Assembly (NCBI RefSeq): GCF_011038645.2
Contig: NZ_CP064955.1
Coordinates: 1 to 64,000 of the forward strand
Source of the DNA: Corynebacterium qintianiae
GTDB taxonomy: Bacteria > Actinomycetota > Actinomycetes > Mycobacteriales > Mycobacteriaceae
Direction of reading: 5' to 3'
DNA length: 64,000 nucleotides
This document shows, piece by piece, positions 31,001 through 39,233 of this stretch; positions within the stretch are counted from its first letter, which is position 1, and each line of letters opens with the position of its first letter. The translations under genes were made by a program, and so were the position numbers. The notes under the pieces were generated by a model. It was not told where the DNA came from. It saw nothing but the letters and a program-made list of their open reading frames with translations, and did no database searches.

Positions 31001-32461
31001 TCAGGCACCTCCGCCAAGCTGGTCGAGCACATCGTTCAAGGGATTCTCCGGGGCGTTCTGCGTGGCGGGCGGCTGCGGTTGCGCGGATGGTTCCGGGGCC
31101 GCAGGGCTCGGGGCGGGAGACGGGTTCGGCTGGGACGGTTGTGTGGTTCCCGGCTCCGCGGGCCCGCGCGTCGGCGGCTCGACAAAGCTCACCGTGCCCG
31201 GTGCGGACGTGCCCGCCGGGCGCCGCTGGGTCACCGGGGGCGGGGCAGTGGTGGTGATCGTCGGGGTGACCACCTGGGTTTCCGTCACTACGGTCTGTGT
31301 CTGCATCGGCGTTGTGGTCGGCTCGGAATTTCCCAGCATCCCGCTCGACCACGCCCATGCGAGGCCGCCGCCGGCGAGGAGAAGAAGGAGGGCGATGCCG
31401 ACGCCGAGGCCGAAGCCACCCTTCTTCTCCTCCGGCACCGGAACCGGGCGCTGCTGCTGAGCGACGGGCCGCGGCGCGTGGGTGGGGGCGGGAGCGGGAC
31501 GCACCGTCGTCGGCTGCGCCACGGAGGCGAGCATCTGCGTCGACTCGGTGGGTGAGGGCTCGACGGCGACCTTGGTGGAGGCCGTAGCGACCGGCTGGGT
31601 GGGACGGCGGCCGTCGCGCACCTGGGCCACGGCGAGCTGCATCGCGTTGCCGTCGCGGAACCGCAGGCCTGGGTCCTTGCGCAGCGCGATCTCGATCAGC
31701 TCGCGCGCCGGGGCGGACACGGTGGTCGACAGCGCGGGCGGTTCGGCGGAGACGTGAGCCAGCGCCACGGAGACGGATGAGTCTCCCGTAAACGGACGCC
31801 GGCCCGCCAGCATCTCGTAACCAACCACACCCAGGGAGTACACGTCGGAGGCGGAGCTGACACCAAGGCCCTGGGCTTGCTCGGGGGAAACGTACTGGGC
31901 GGTTCCCACAACCATGCCGGTGCGGGTCAGGGGGACAGCCGCCGCGGCCTTGGCGATGCCGAAATCGGTGATCTTGACCTGGCCGTTCTGGGTGATCATG
32001 AGGTTGCCGGGCTTGATGTCGCGGTGGACAAGACCCATCCGGTGGATCGCCGCTAGCCCGTGCGCGGCCTGCTCGAGTACGTCGAGGGCCAGGGCTTCAT
32101 CGAGCCTGCGCTCGCGGGCGATCAGGTCCGCCAGGGACTCACCGCGGATGTATTCCATGACGATGCAGCACATTGTGTACCCCGCGGGGGAGTCCACCTC
32201 GCGGTAGTCGTAGGTCGCCACAACGTTGGGGGAGTCGATGTCCTCGGCGGCGTATGCCTCGTTGCGGAAACGGGCAAGGAACTCCTCGTTGTTGGAGAAC
32301 TCCGGGCGCAGTACCTTGATGGCCACCTCCCGGTCGCCCGCAGTGTCGTCGGCAAGCCACACCGTGGACATTCCACCGTGGCCGATGATCCACTGCAGCC
32401 GGTAATCCTCACCGATGAGCCTCTGCAGGTCGTCGCGGTTGTCGGAATTCATCGGGTTCAT
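31001..32461 (-). CDS. pknA: Serine/threonine protein kinase PknA
   Basis: PknA works with PknB to phosphorylate division and wall-synthesis proteins. The 486-residue protein has the kinase core (IGHGGMSTVW, VAIKVLR, HRDIKPGNLM, DFG, GTAQYVSPEQ), a Pro/Thr-rich linker, a transmembrane helix (about residues 355-380, GVGIALLLLLAGGGLAWAW) and a disordered Pro-rich extracellular tail instead of PASTA domains. The start overlaps the pbpA stop by 1 nt (TGATG). An alternative start three codons downstream is possible. Confidence 0.96.
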   Translation of the reverse strand: MNPMNSDNRDDLQRLIGEDYRLQWIIGHGGMSTVWLADDTAGDREVAIKVLRPEFSNNEEFLARFRNEAYAAEDIDSPNVVATYDYREVDSPAGYTMCCIVMEYIRGESLADLIARERRLDEALALDVLEQAAHGLAAIHRMGLVHRDIKPGNLMITQNGQVKITDFGIAKAAAAVPLTRTGMVVGTAQYVSPEQAQGLGVSSASDVYSLGVVGYEMLAGRRPFTGDSSVSVALAHVSAEPPALSTTVSAPARELIEIALRKDPGLRFRDGNAMQLAVAQVRDGRRPTQPVATASTKVAVEPSPTESTQMLASVAQPTTVRPAPAPTHAPRPVAQQQRPVPVPEEKKGGFGLGVGIALLLLLAGGGLAWAWSSGMLGNSEPTTTPMQTQTVVTETQVVTPTITTTAPPPVTQRRPAGTSAPGTVSFVEPPTRGPAEPGTTQPSQPNPSPAPSPAAPEPSAQPQPPATQNAPENPLNDVLDQLGGGA

Positions 32462-33900
32462 CAGTTCCCTTCTCCGTTGGCGGGAGCGGCGTTCAAGACC
32501 GCCCGCCCGATCGAGCTTGAGACTTGTCCGCCGGTGGCGCTCATTCCCAGCGTGCCACCGTTTTTGACCACGACGGCGACGGCGACATCACTCTTCGGGT
32601 CGAAAGCCACGTACCACACGTGCGGGGCCTGACCTTCCCCGTGCTCGGCCGTGCCGGTCTTGGAGGCGAACCCGTTTCCGTCGTAACCGAAGGTGGAGCG
32701 CTCCGACGCGAACATTAGCTCCGTCATCGTCTTCGACTCCTCGGGGGTGAGCGCCTCGGCGAGCTGCTCAGGCTTCGTCTCAGACACCGGGGTCAGGTCA
32801 GGTTTGAGCACGCGGTCCACCACGTACGGTTCCATGCGCTTGCCCTCGTTAGCCACGGTCGCCGCCATCACAGCAGCTTGCAAGGCGGTCATGGTCACAT
32901 CGCGCTGGCCGATCGCGGACTGGCCCAGCTCCGCCGCGCCGGGCAGGTCACCCAGGGATCCGGAGGCGGTGGGCACACCCATGTCATACGCCTCCCCGAC
33001 GCCGAACCGTTTCGCCGCATCGCGCAGCGCGTCGGGGCCGATCTCGATGCCCATTTGCACGAACGCGGTGTTGCAGGACAAGGCGAAGGCGGTGCGCAGC
33101 GTCGTTGTGTGGGATCCGCCGCACATCTGCCCGCCGTAGTTGGGCACGCTCGCGTCGGTGCCGGGCAGCGGGATGCGTGCCTCACCGGTGAGCGGGGAGT
33201 CGGGTGTGTAGCCCTCGCGCAACCCAGCGGCGGCGGTGACGATCTTGAAAATCGATCCCGGGGGCAGCTGGTCCTGCGTGGCGTGGTTGAGTAGCGGCGC
33301 GGCCGGGTCGTTGTTGAGCGAGGCCCACGCCTCTTGAGCGGTTGAGGGGTTGACCAGCAGGTTCGGGTCATAGGACGGCGTAGACGACATCGTCAGCACG
33401 GCACCGGTAGACGGACGGATGGCCACCACCGCGCCTTCGTAACCGCGGTTCGACATCTGCTCGTAGGCCAGCGCCTGCATTTGCGGGTTGATGGTCAGCT
33501 CCACGTTGTCGCCGGCCTTGTCCTTTTCGAACCCGGTGCGCAGGAAGCGGCTGCTGCCCACGCCGCGCTCGCCGTTGAGCACGGAGTTGTAACCGGCTTC
33601 GAGCCCTCCCACTCCGAACTGGTCGGAAACGTAGCCCAGCACAGGCCCGAAGGAATAGGGCATGTTGGGGTATACGCGCTGGTAGAAACCGTTGTCGTCT
33701 TTCGCGGAGTCGGCGACGATCTGGCCGCCGGCGTTAATCTTTCCGCGGTCGACCTGTTTGAGCTCAATGAAGTTGCGGGAGTTCAGCGGGTTCTGCGCGT
33801 ACTTTTCCTCGCGAAGTCCCTGGACGACGGTGAGGTTGATCAGCAGAATGACGGTCAGGAACAGGGCAAGGGCCGCGCCGAGTCGAATGAACTTGTTCAT
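32461..33900 (-). CDS. pbpA: Penicillin-binding protein A (class B transpeptidase)
   Basis: A membrane-anchored D,D-transpeptidase that cross-links peptidoglycan with its glycosyltransferase partner RodA. The 479-residue protein has an N-terminal membrane anchor, a PBP dimerisation domain and a transpeptidase domain with the motifs SxxK (PGSIFK), SxN (SCN) and KTG (SKTGTAEH). It overlaps rodA by 4 nt, so the enzyme pair is made together. Length is normal for actinobacterial PbpA. Confidence 0.96.
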   Translation of the reverse strand: MNKFIRLGAALALFLTVILLINLTVVQGLREEKYAQNPLNSRNFIELKQVDRGKINAGGQIVADSAKDDNGFYQRVYPNMPYSFGPVLGYVSDQFGVGGLEAGYNSVLNGERGVGSSRFLRTGFEKDKAGDNVELTINPQMQALAYEQMSNRGYEGAVVAIRPSTGAVLTMSSTPSYDPNLLVNPSTAQEAWASLNNDPAAPLLNHATQDQLPPGSIFKIVTAAAGLREGYTPDSPLTGEARIPLPGTDASVPNYGGQMCGGSHTTTLRTAFALSCNTAFVQMGIEIGPDALRDAAKRFGVGEAYDMGVPTASGSLGDLPGAAELGQSAIGQRDVTMTALQAAVMAATVANEGKRMEPYVVDRVLKPDLTPVSETKPEQLAEALTPEESKTMTELMFASERSTFGYDGNGFASKTGTAEHGEGQAPHVWYVAFDPKSDVAVAVVVKNGGTLGMSATGGQVSSSIGRAVLNAAPANGEGN

Positions 33901-35252
33901 CGGGCTACCTCCGCAGGGGCGGTGGCGGTGCTTATCGACGCGCTCTCGTCCACGTCAGCCGGCCTGTTTGCGCTGTTGGAGATGCGCAGGAGCAGGCCCA
34001 GAAGGATGTAGTTGGCCATGATCGCCGAACCTCCTGCCGACATGAACGGGGTGGTCAGGCCGGTCATCGGCATGAGCGCGGAGACACCGCCGGTAACCAC
34101 GAAGATCTGAATGATGATCGTCGTTGCGAGACCTGCCGCGAGCAGCTTGCCGTAGGAATCGCGCACCTGCATGGCAGCGCGGAACCCGCGGTTGACAAAG
34201 ATGAGGAACAGGCACAGCACTGCCGCCAGGCCAACGAGGCCGAGTTCCTCGCCGATTGCGGCGAGGATGTAATCGGAGTGCGCGACGGGTACAAGCTCCG
34301 GGTGGCCGTGGCCGAGACCGACGCCGGTGACCCCGCCCCAGCTCAGGCCGAAGAGCGCCTGGGAAGGCTGGTAGCCGGTGGTGTCGTAGTTGGCCAACGG
34401 GTCGATGAAGTTGGTCACGCGCTCCTGGATCTTGTCGGACACCTGGTAAACGGTGTAGCCGCCGAGGGCGACGAGACCGAGCCCGATCACAAGCCAGCTG
34501 GTGCGGCCCGTGGCGTAATAGACCATGGCCAGCACGGTGGCAAACAGCAACAGCGCCGGGCCGAAGTCGTTGGAGATGGCCATGATCAAGATCGCGATGG
34601 CCCACACCACCAGGATGGGGGCGAGGTCGCGCAGGCGCGGGAACACGAGCCCCGCAAAACGCTTGCCCGCGACGGTGAACAAGGAACGCTTCTGCGCGAG
34701 CAGCTGCGCGAAGAAGATGAGCAGCAAGATTTTGGAGAACTCGCCGGGCTGGATGGAAAATGGGCCGATCCAGATCCAGATGCGGGCGTCAGCGAATTCG
34801 GCGGGCTGCGGCCACACCAGCGGCAGCGCGAGGAAAAACAGGCCGAGCACACCCAAAAGGTAGGAGTAGCGCGACAGCGATTTATGGTCGCGCACGATCA
34901 CCAGGGTGAGCACGAGCAGCACCACGCCCGCGAAGGACCAGAGGACCTGCCGGTCCGCCAGCGCACCGTAACCCGGGCGCTGCGCAAGGTCGAGCCGGTA
35001 GATGATCACCAGTCCAATGGCGTTGAGCGTGGCCACCACCGGCAGGAGCACCTGATCCGCGTGGGGGGCGGCGAGGCAGATCGCGAGGTGGGCAATGGCG
35101 TAGACGCCGATGAACCCTCCGACAAGCCACAGCATCGCGCCGGACATAGCGCGTCCCTGCGACATTTCGAGCCCGAAAAGCATGAGCAGGAGCAGTAGCG
35201 CAGAGCAAATGAGAAGCCCCAGCTCCTTGGTGCGCGAGAAAATTCTGGACAC
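33897..35252 (-). CDS. rodA: SEDS-family peptidoglycan glycosyltransferase RodA (FtsW/RodA/SpoVE)
   Basis: A polytopic membrane enzyme that polymerises lipid II into glycan. The 451-residue protein has about ten to twelve hydrophobic helices and the SEDS signatures GLVIIYRLD near the N terminus, the catalytic-loop region with LGHGHPELVPVAHSDYILAA, and PFMSAGGSAIMANY near the C terminus. Neighbours pbpA, pknAB and pstP make RodA rather than FtsW the likely assignment. It starts 1 nt after pstP. A 12-mer repeat copy lies near its 3' end, with an ATA codon. Confidence 0.94.
   Translation of the reverse strand: MSRIFSRTKELGLLICSALLLLLMLFGLEMSQGRAMSGAMLWLVGGFIGVYAIAHLAICLAAPHADQVLLPVVATLNAIGLVIIYRLDLAQRPGYGALADRQVLWSFAGVVLLVLTLVIVRDHKSLSRYSYLLGVLGLFFLALPLVWPQPAEFADARIWIWIGPFSIQPGEFSKILLLIFFAQLLAQKRSLFTVAGKRFAGLVFPRLRDLAPILVVWAIAILIMAISNDFGPALLLFATVLAMVYYATGRTSWLVIGLGLVALGGYTVYQVSDKIQERVTNFIDPLANYDTTGYQPSQALFGLSWGGVTGVGLGHGHPELVPVAHSDYILAAIGEELGLVGLAAVLCLFLIFVNRGFRAAMQVRDSYGKLLAAGLATTIIIQIFVVTGGVSALMPMTGLTTPFMSAGGSAIMANYILLGLLLRISNSANRPADVDESASISTATAPAEVAR
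33930..33941 (-). repeat. 12-mer GCGTCGATAAGC, copy 6
   Basis: Exact copy in rodA on the coding strand (Ala-Ser-Ile-Ser, ATA codon). Confidence 0.85.
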
Positions 35253-35253
35253 G

Positions 35254-36636
35254 TTATTTCACCGTCCTGCAGTTGTCGGAGGGCGCAGACGCGGGATCCT
35301 CCGGTGTGTCATCCACGCAGGCCGGCAGCGCCTCGTCGGCCAGCCTGTGCAGCTGAGCCACCACGTCCTCGTAAGTACCGGGGCTCAACTGCGCGATGGT
35401 GCTCTGCTGGGATTGCGGCAGGTCGTCCAAGTCGAAGACATCACAGCCCGCGGGTTTGTCATCGACCGGGGAGATCTGCAGCTCGTTGCGGGTGTTGATG
35501 CATGCGACCTGGATCGGTTTGTGCCGACCTTCACCGAATAGTGTGCTCTGGTCGCCCTGCTCGATCAGGATCTGGCCCCGGTCGTCCGTGGCAAGAAAGT
35601 AGGTGTCGTCGTCGCGGCTGATCAGGAAGGCGAACCCGAGCGTCGCCACCAGCGCGAGGCTCAGAGCGCCGACAACCCAGGGCCAGATTGTGCGCCGTGG
35701 GTGATCCTCCTCGTCGGAGGCGATCTCAGCCTCGTCGGGGGTCGCGGCCTCGCTTGTCGACGCCCGCGCAACGCGAGCCCCGCCAACCTCCGCGGGCTGC
35801 ATCAGAGCCGCCGCCCTGCTGGCGGCCGAACTGGGGTGCGTAGTTTCGAAGGTAGGCGCGAGCGCGCCGGCGACGGCGGCCTTGCGCGGCAGCGCGGGTA
35901 CGTCGTCCGCGTCAGCATCCACAACATCGCCGATGACGACAGTGATGTTGTCCGGCCCGCCGGAGCGCAACGCCAGCTCAATGAGGCGCTGCGCGGCGAC
36001 ATCCGGTGTGCCCTGGCCCAGCGTCGCCGAGATGGTCTCGGCGGTCACAGGATCGGAAAGGCCGTCGGAGCACAACAGGTAGCGATCGCCCGGGAGGGCG
36101 TCGAGAAGTTCGAGGTGGGGCTCCACCGGGCGGCCGGTGTAGGCCTTGAGAATCAGCGACTTCTGCGGGTGCGAGGAGACCTCGCTGGCATCCAGCTTGC
36201 CCTCGTTGACCAGGGACTGGACGAAGGTGTCGTCCTCCGTGATCTGCTCAAGCACACCGTCGCGCAGGCGGTAGCCTCGCGAGTCGCCCACATGGATCAG
36301 TCCAAGCTGGGCGCCGTTGAACATGAGACCGGTCAGCGTGGTACCCATGCCGTCCTGCTCGGGGTTCTCCTCCACCGACGCCTCGATCGAGGCGTTCGCG
36401 TCGTCGGCCGCCGCACCGAGAAGCGCAAGCATGTCGGCATCCGCCGGGTCGCGGTCGAGGTGTTCCATGTGCTTGACCATGAGCTGGGAGGCGACTTCAC
36501 CGGCAGCGTGGCCTCCCATGCCATCAGCGAGCACGAGAAGGTAAGGGCCGGCGTAGGCCGAGTCCTCGTTATTGGTTCTGACCAGGCCGCGGTCGGACGC
36601 GGCCACAAAGTTCAGCTTCAGGTTCTTCACGCTCAT
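35254..36636 (-). CDS. pstP: PP2C-type Ser/Thr phosphatase PstP
   Basis: PstP reverses phosphorylation by PknA and PknB. The 460-residue protein has an N-terminal PP2C domain with metal-binding Asp residues in RTNNEDSAYAG, ADGMGGHAAGE, SDGLSDPV and GGPDNITVVIGD, a charged juxtamembrane region, one transmembrane helix (about residues 318-340, WPWVVGALSLALVATLGFAF) and an extracellular domain with three to four Cys. Start ATG 36636 overlaps the fhaB stop (ATGA); the upstream in-frame region lies inside fhaB. Confidence 0.95.
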   Translation of the reverse strand: MSVKNLKLNFVAASDRGLVRTNNEDSAYAGPYLLVLADGMGGHAAGEVASQLMVKHMEHLDRDPADADMLALLGAAADDANASIEASVEENPEQDGMGTTLTGLMFNGAQLGLIHVGDSRGYRLRDGVLEQITEDDTFVQSLVNEGKLDASEVSSHPQKSLILKAYTGRPVEPHLELLDALPGDRYLLCSDGLSDPVTAETISATLGQGTPDVAAQRLIELALRSGGPDNITVVIGDVVDADADDVPALPRKAAVAGALAPTFETTHPSSAASRAAALMQPAEVGGARVARASTSEAATPDEAEIASDEEDHPRRTIWPWVVGALSLALVATLGFAFLISRDDDTYFLATDDRGQILIEQGDQSTLFGEGRHKPIQVACINTRNELQISPVDDKPAGCDVFDLDDLPQSQQSTIAQLSPGTYEDVVAQLHRLADEALPACVDDTPEDPASAPSDNCRTVK

Positions 36637-37079
36637 GGCATCAACCTCAACGTCGTACGCCCCATCTTGATGTCCGTGCCCACGGAGACACGCTCCGGCT
36701 GGTCGATGCGCAGGCCCTGCACGAACGTGCCGTTGCGCGAATCGAGGTCCTCGATAAACCACTCACTACCGCGGCGGAACAGGCGCGCGTGGGTGCTGGA
36801 GGCAAAGTCGTCGCCGAGCACGAAATCGGATGTGTCTGCACGGCCCAGAGTTAAGTCCTCCACGCTGGCAATTTCCATGTGGGAACCTTGCAGGGGCCCC
36901 TCAACCACGACGAGCTCGCGGGCCTTTTCGCGCCTGATGGGGGTCGAGGCAACTGCTTGCCTGCGGACTCCGGATGCGGCCACAATGTCCTTGCGCACCA
37001 CCCACAGAACGAACAGGATGAAGAGCCACAGAAGGATGAGCAGGCCGAAGCGTGCGCCGAGAATGATGGCTGAATCCAT
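36633..37079 (-). CDS. fhaB: FHA-domain protein FhaB (FipA)
   Basis: A membrane-bound phosphothreonine adaptor for division and wall synthesis. The 148-residue protein has one N-terminal transmembrane helix (IILGARFGLLILLWLFILFVL shortened here to residues 4-24) and a C-terminal FHA domain with LGRADTSDFVL, SSTHARLF and DLDSRNGTFVQG. It overlaps pstP by 4 nt and follows fhaA after 9 nt. Confidence 0.94.
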   Translation of the reverse strand: MDSAIILGARFGLLILLWLFILFVLWVVRKDIVAASGVRRQAVASTPIRREKARELVVVEGPLQGSHMEIASVEDLTLGRADTSDFVLGDDFASSTHARLFRRGSEWFIEDLDSRNGTFVQGLRIDQPERVSVGTDIKMGRTTLRLMP

Positions 37080-37088
37080 GAACGCTCC

Positions 37089-37982
37089 TTACTGCGGACG
37101 ATTGCCGGGGTGCGCGCCGGGGAAGTACTCGGTGCTGGGGTTGGCAACCTCGTCGGGGTTGTGCCCGGCGTCGTGCGGCAGGCGTTCACCGCGCGGCTCC
37201 ACGATACGCACCTCGATGTGGGAGTGGCCGACGGTGATGACGTCGCCGTCGGCGAGCATCCAGTTGTCCACCGGCTCGTCGTTGACAGTGGTGCCGTTGG
37301 TGGATTCCAGATCCACCAGCACCGCCACCTGGCCGTCCCAGGTGATCTCCGCGTGCTGGCGCGACACCCCGGTGTCCGGCAGGCGGAAGTCCGCATCGTT
37401 GGAACGGCCCAAGATGTTGGAGCCCTGCTGCACCAGGTAGGTGCGCGAGGAGCCATCTTGCAGCAACAGGCTGACGGTGGGCTCGCCGCTGCGCGCGGCC
37501 TGGTTGGTGTTGATGGGCACGGACATTGCATCCTCCTGGTTGCGAGTGCGCTTCGTATTCGTGGGCTCCGAGAAAATGGCGTCGAAGCCGCTTGCCACGT
37601 CCGGTTGTTGGTCGATGTATGAGGACACCCGCAGCTGCCCGGTGCGCAAACCGGATTCCTCGGCGATGCGCACCACAGCGGGACCCTCGATCTGCCAACC
37701 CTGGTTGCGGACGAAGCGCGTGAGCTGGTCGGCGAACAGCGCGGGCAGGGACTGATCCTGCGACAGGTTCTCCAAGTCTTTGCTCGAAACACCAACTGCA
37801 AACACGTTCGGGGCAATCAGCTCGTCCTGGTCGGTCATGATGAGGCTGTCTTGGGTTTCCTGCTTGATCAGCTCCTCAATCTCGGCTGGAACGACCTTGC
37901 CGCCGAACAACGCGGCCATGGAGTTGTCCAGCCCCCGCTGCATCGACGAATCGAGCTTCGCCAGCCTGTCCATAATTGACAT
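37089..37982 (-). CDS. fhaA: FHA-domain protein FhaA with DUF3662 domain
   Basis: A cytoplasmic regulator that binds phosphorylated partners of the wall-synthesis machinery, such as MviN/MurJ in mycobacteria. The 297-residue protein has an N-terminal DUF3662 domain (about residues 1-125), a variable linker and a C-terminal FHA domain (LGRSNDADFRL, VSRQHAEI, DLESTNGTTVN). First gene of the fhaA-fhaB-pstP-rodA-pbpA-pknA-pknB unit. The start has AGGAGG about 10 nt upstream. Confidence 0.95.
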   Translation of the reverse strand: MSIMDRLAKLDSSMQRGLDNSMAALFGGKVVPAEIEELIKQETQDSLIMTDQDELIAPNVFAVGVSSKDLENLSQDQSLPALFADQLTRFVRNQGWQIEGPAVVRIAEESGLRTGQLRVSSYIDQQPDVASGFDAIFSEPTNTKRTRNQEDAMSVPINTNQAARSGEPTVSLLLQDGSSRTYLVQQGSNILGRSNDADFRLPDTGVSRQHAEITWDGQVAVLVDLESTNGTTVNDEPVDNWMLADGDVITVGHSHIEVRIVEPRGERLPHDAGHNPDEVANPSTEYFPGAHPGNRPQ

Positions 37983-38036
37983 CTACCCGCACCTCCTTTC
38001 CAGCTCCGGTTGCGAATACGTTGAGATAACTAGGAC

Positions 38037-38042
38037 AGTATA
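38037..38042 (-). promoter_or_regulatory. Probable -10 box of the fhaA-pknB operon
   Basis: TATACT on the minus strand, 55 nt before fhaA. The -35 region is weak. A copy of the 12-mer GCGTCGATAAGC lies 44 nt further upstream. Confidence 0.5.
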
Positions 38043-38085
38043 AATGTGTGACCGCCATGAACCTAGACGCGAACGTGGGAAACGG

Positions 38086-38097
38086 GCGTCGATAAGC
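38086..38097 (+). repeat. 12-mer GCGTCGATAAGC, copy 7
   Basis: Exact copy in the intergenic gap between fhaA and tRNA-Leu. Confidence 0.85.
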
Positions 38098-38167
38098 GAA
38101 TAAATAATGGTTCAGCTGCGGATTTGTATTTTGATTGCGGCCGGGTGATATATTAAGTCAGTCGCCC

Positions 38168-38251
38168 GCCCGGGTGGCGGAATTGGCAGACGCGCTGGCT
38201 TCAGGTGCCAGTGTTCGCAAGAACGTGGGGGTTCAAGTCCCCCCCCGGGCA
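38168..38251 (+). tRNA. tRNA-Leu (CAG)
   Basis: Acceptor GCCCGGG/CCCGGGC, anticodon arm CTGGC-TTCAGGT-GCCAG with anticodon CAG, long variable arm typical of class II tRNA, T-arm GGGGGTTCAAGTCCCCC. A promoter-like TATATT lies at 38149-38154. Confidence 0.96.
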
Positions 38252-38264
38252 CAGTGTGAAGTCT

Positions 38265-38308
38265 CGAGACATAGTCCCGGTTATGTCTCGGGGCTTCGTT
38301 TGTTTTTG
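38265..38308 (+). terminator. Terminator of tRNA-Leu
   Basis: CGAGACATA (38265-38273) / TATGTCTCG (38282-38290) stem, then GGGCTTCGTTTGTTTTTG. Confidence 0.75.
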
Positions 38309-38517
38309 TTGCCCGGGGTTCCGGGGGTCATTGTGTGGCGGGCTATGTATTGCCCCGTGGCGGTGATTTTGATGTCTACTGTGTTGTCGACGCACAGGAT
38401 GATGATGGGTTGTCCTGCCCATCTACTCGAACGGAACAAAACCTGGGACAATTCATTAGAGCCGTCGAAGTTATGTCGTTGGTTTGTCTGTTCGACCTGA
38501 TGGATCCTCCACCGTCT
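38281..38517 (-). pseudogene. Remnant of a transposase C-terminus, possibly IS481-like
   Basis: The 372 bases between tRNA-Leu and the DUF3995 gene contain no intact gene, but the minus strand holds an open frame of 78 codons without a start codon, bounded upstream by a TGA at 38520-38518. Its end reads RWAGQPIIILCVDNTVDI, then KITATGQYIARHTMTP. This lines up by eye with the C-terminal strands of IS481-family integrases (VLLLVxxxxIRVxxxxTGELLRxLxLDP). Insertion next to a tRNA and loss of the rest would fit a decayed element. Assignment is by pattern only. Confidence 0.4.
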
Positions 38518-38588
38518 TCACCTCAATAGAAGTTAGTGAACGTTTGGGTATCGAAAATATTTGCGATGCGTATACTTGACAACTCATC

Positions 38589-38617
38589 TTGACGTCTTCG
38601 CCAGATTCCGTTAGGAT
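38589..38617 (+). promoter_or_regulatory. Promoter of the DUF3995 gene
   Basis: TTGACG (38589-38594), a 17-nt spacer and TAGGAT (38612-38617) form a near-consensus promoter. Seven nt later comes GTG 38625, so the transcript should be leaderless. A TTG codon at 38589 that opens a longer frame is the -35 box itself. Confidence 0.75.
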
Positions 38618-38624
38618 TGGCGTC

Positions 38625-39080
38625 GTGCGCGCGCTTTTCGCCCTTGCCTGCATCGCGGGGCTAACCCACGCCGCTTTCAGTGCTTACTGGGCGGCTGGGG
38701 GAACCTGGTTGTTGGCCACCGCAGGTCAGACAATGGTGGAGCAGTTTGAATCGATGACCTGGGTGTTGTGGATCGTCGCGGGTATCAAGGCGCTCGCGGC
38801 CGTGATTCCGTTGCTCGCTCCGGACAACCCGCTTATCCGCGGTGTGAGTTGGGTGGGCGGTTTCGTGCTGGTGGTGTGGGGTGGACTGAGCACCGTCATA
38901 GCGCTCGCCGTCTTCGCGGGGGTATACATCCCGAAGGGTGGTATCGACCGCGCTGGAATGATCGGGCACGCCTTCCTCTGGGATCCGCTGTTCGTCCTGT
39001 GGGGTGTGGCGCTGCTCGGTGCGCTGGCCACGTCGCGTCCGCGTCGCCTCCGCGACGTGAACGAAGTTGCCGATGCGTAA
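38625..39080 (+). CDS. DUF3995 membrane protein
   Basis: A 151-residue integral membrane protein with four predicted helices (about residues 3-24, 45-65, 75-105 and 120-140). It matches DUF3995, a small family of unknown function. WAAGGTWLLATAGQ and WVLWIVAGIKALAAVIPLL are typical. The start at GTG 38625 is chosen from the promoter position. No neighbour points to a function. Confidence 0.8.
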   Translation: MRALFALACIAGLTHAAFSAYWAAGGTWLLATAGQTMVEQFESMTWVLWIVAGIKALAAVIPLLAPDNPLIRGVSWVGGFVLVVWGGLSTVIALAVFAGVYIPKGGIDRAGMIGHAFLWDPLFVLWGVALLGALATSRPRRLRDVNEVADA

Positions 39081-39233
39081 CCACTGTCCCAGCGCGTAGA
39101 CAACCACGGCTGACACGAATCGCTCCGTTTTCGGCAGTATAGTTGCCCACCGCAGCGGGTACGTCTCCGAGGATGCTGGAGGAGTCGGGCTCCTGGTAGC
39201 ACCACTCTTTGGCCCTGGCGCGATGCAGAGTAG

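Noticed and set aside
38335-38529. 64-codon frame on the plus strand after tRNA-Leu
   Set aside because: No ribosome binding site or homology signal; the minus-strand reading in the same stretch gives the more convincing transposase-like sequence.
38589-38624. TTG start for the DUF3995 protein
   Set aside because: The TTG is part of the -35 box TTGACG. A 17-nt spacer, TAGGAT and GTG at 38625 give a consistent leaderless start.
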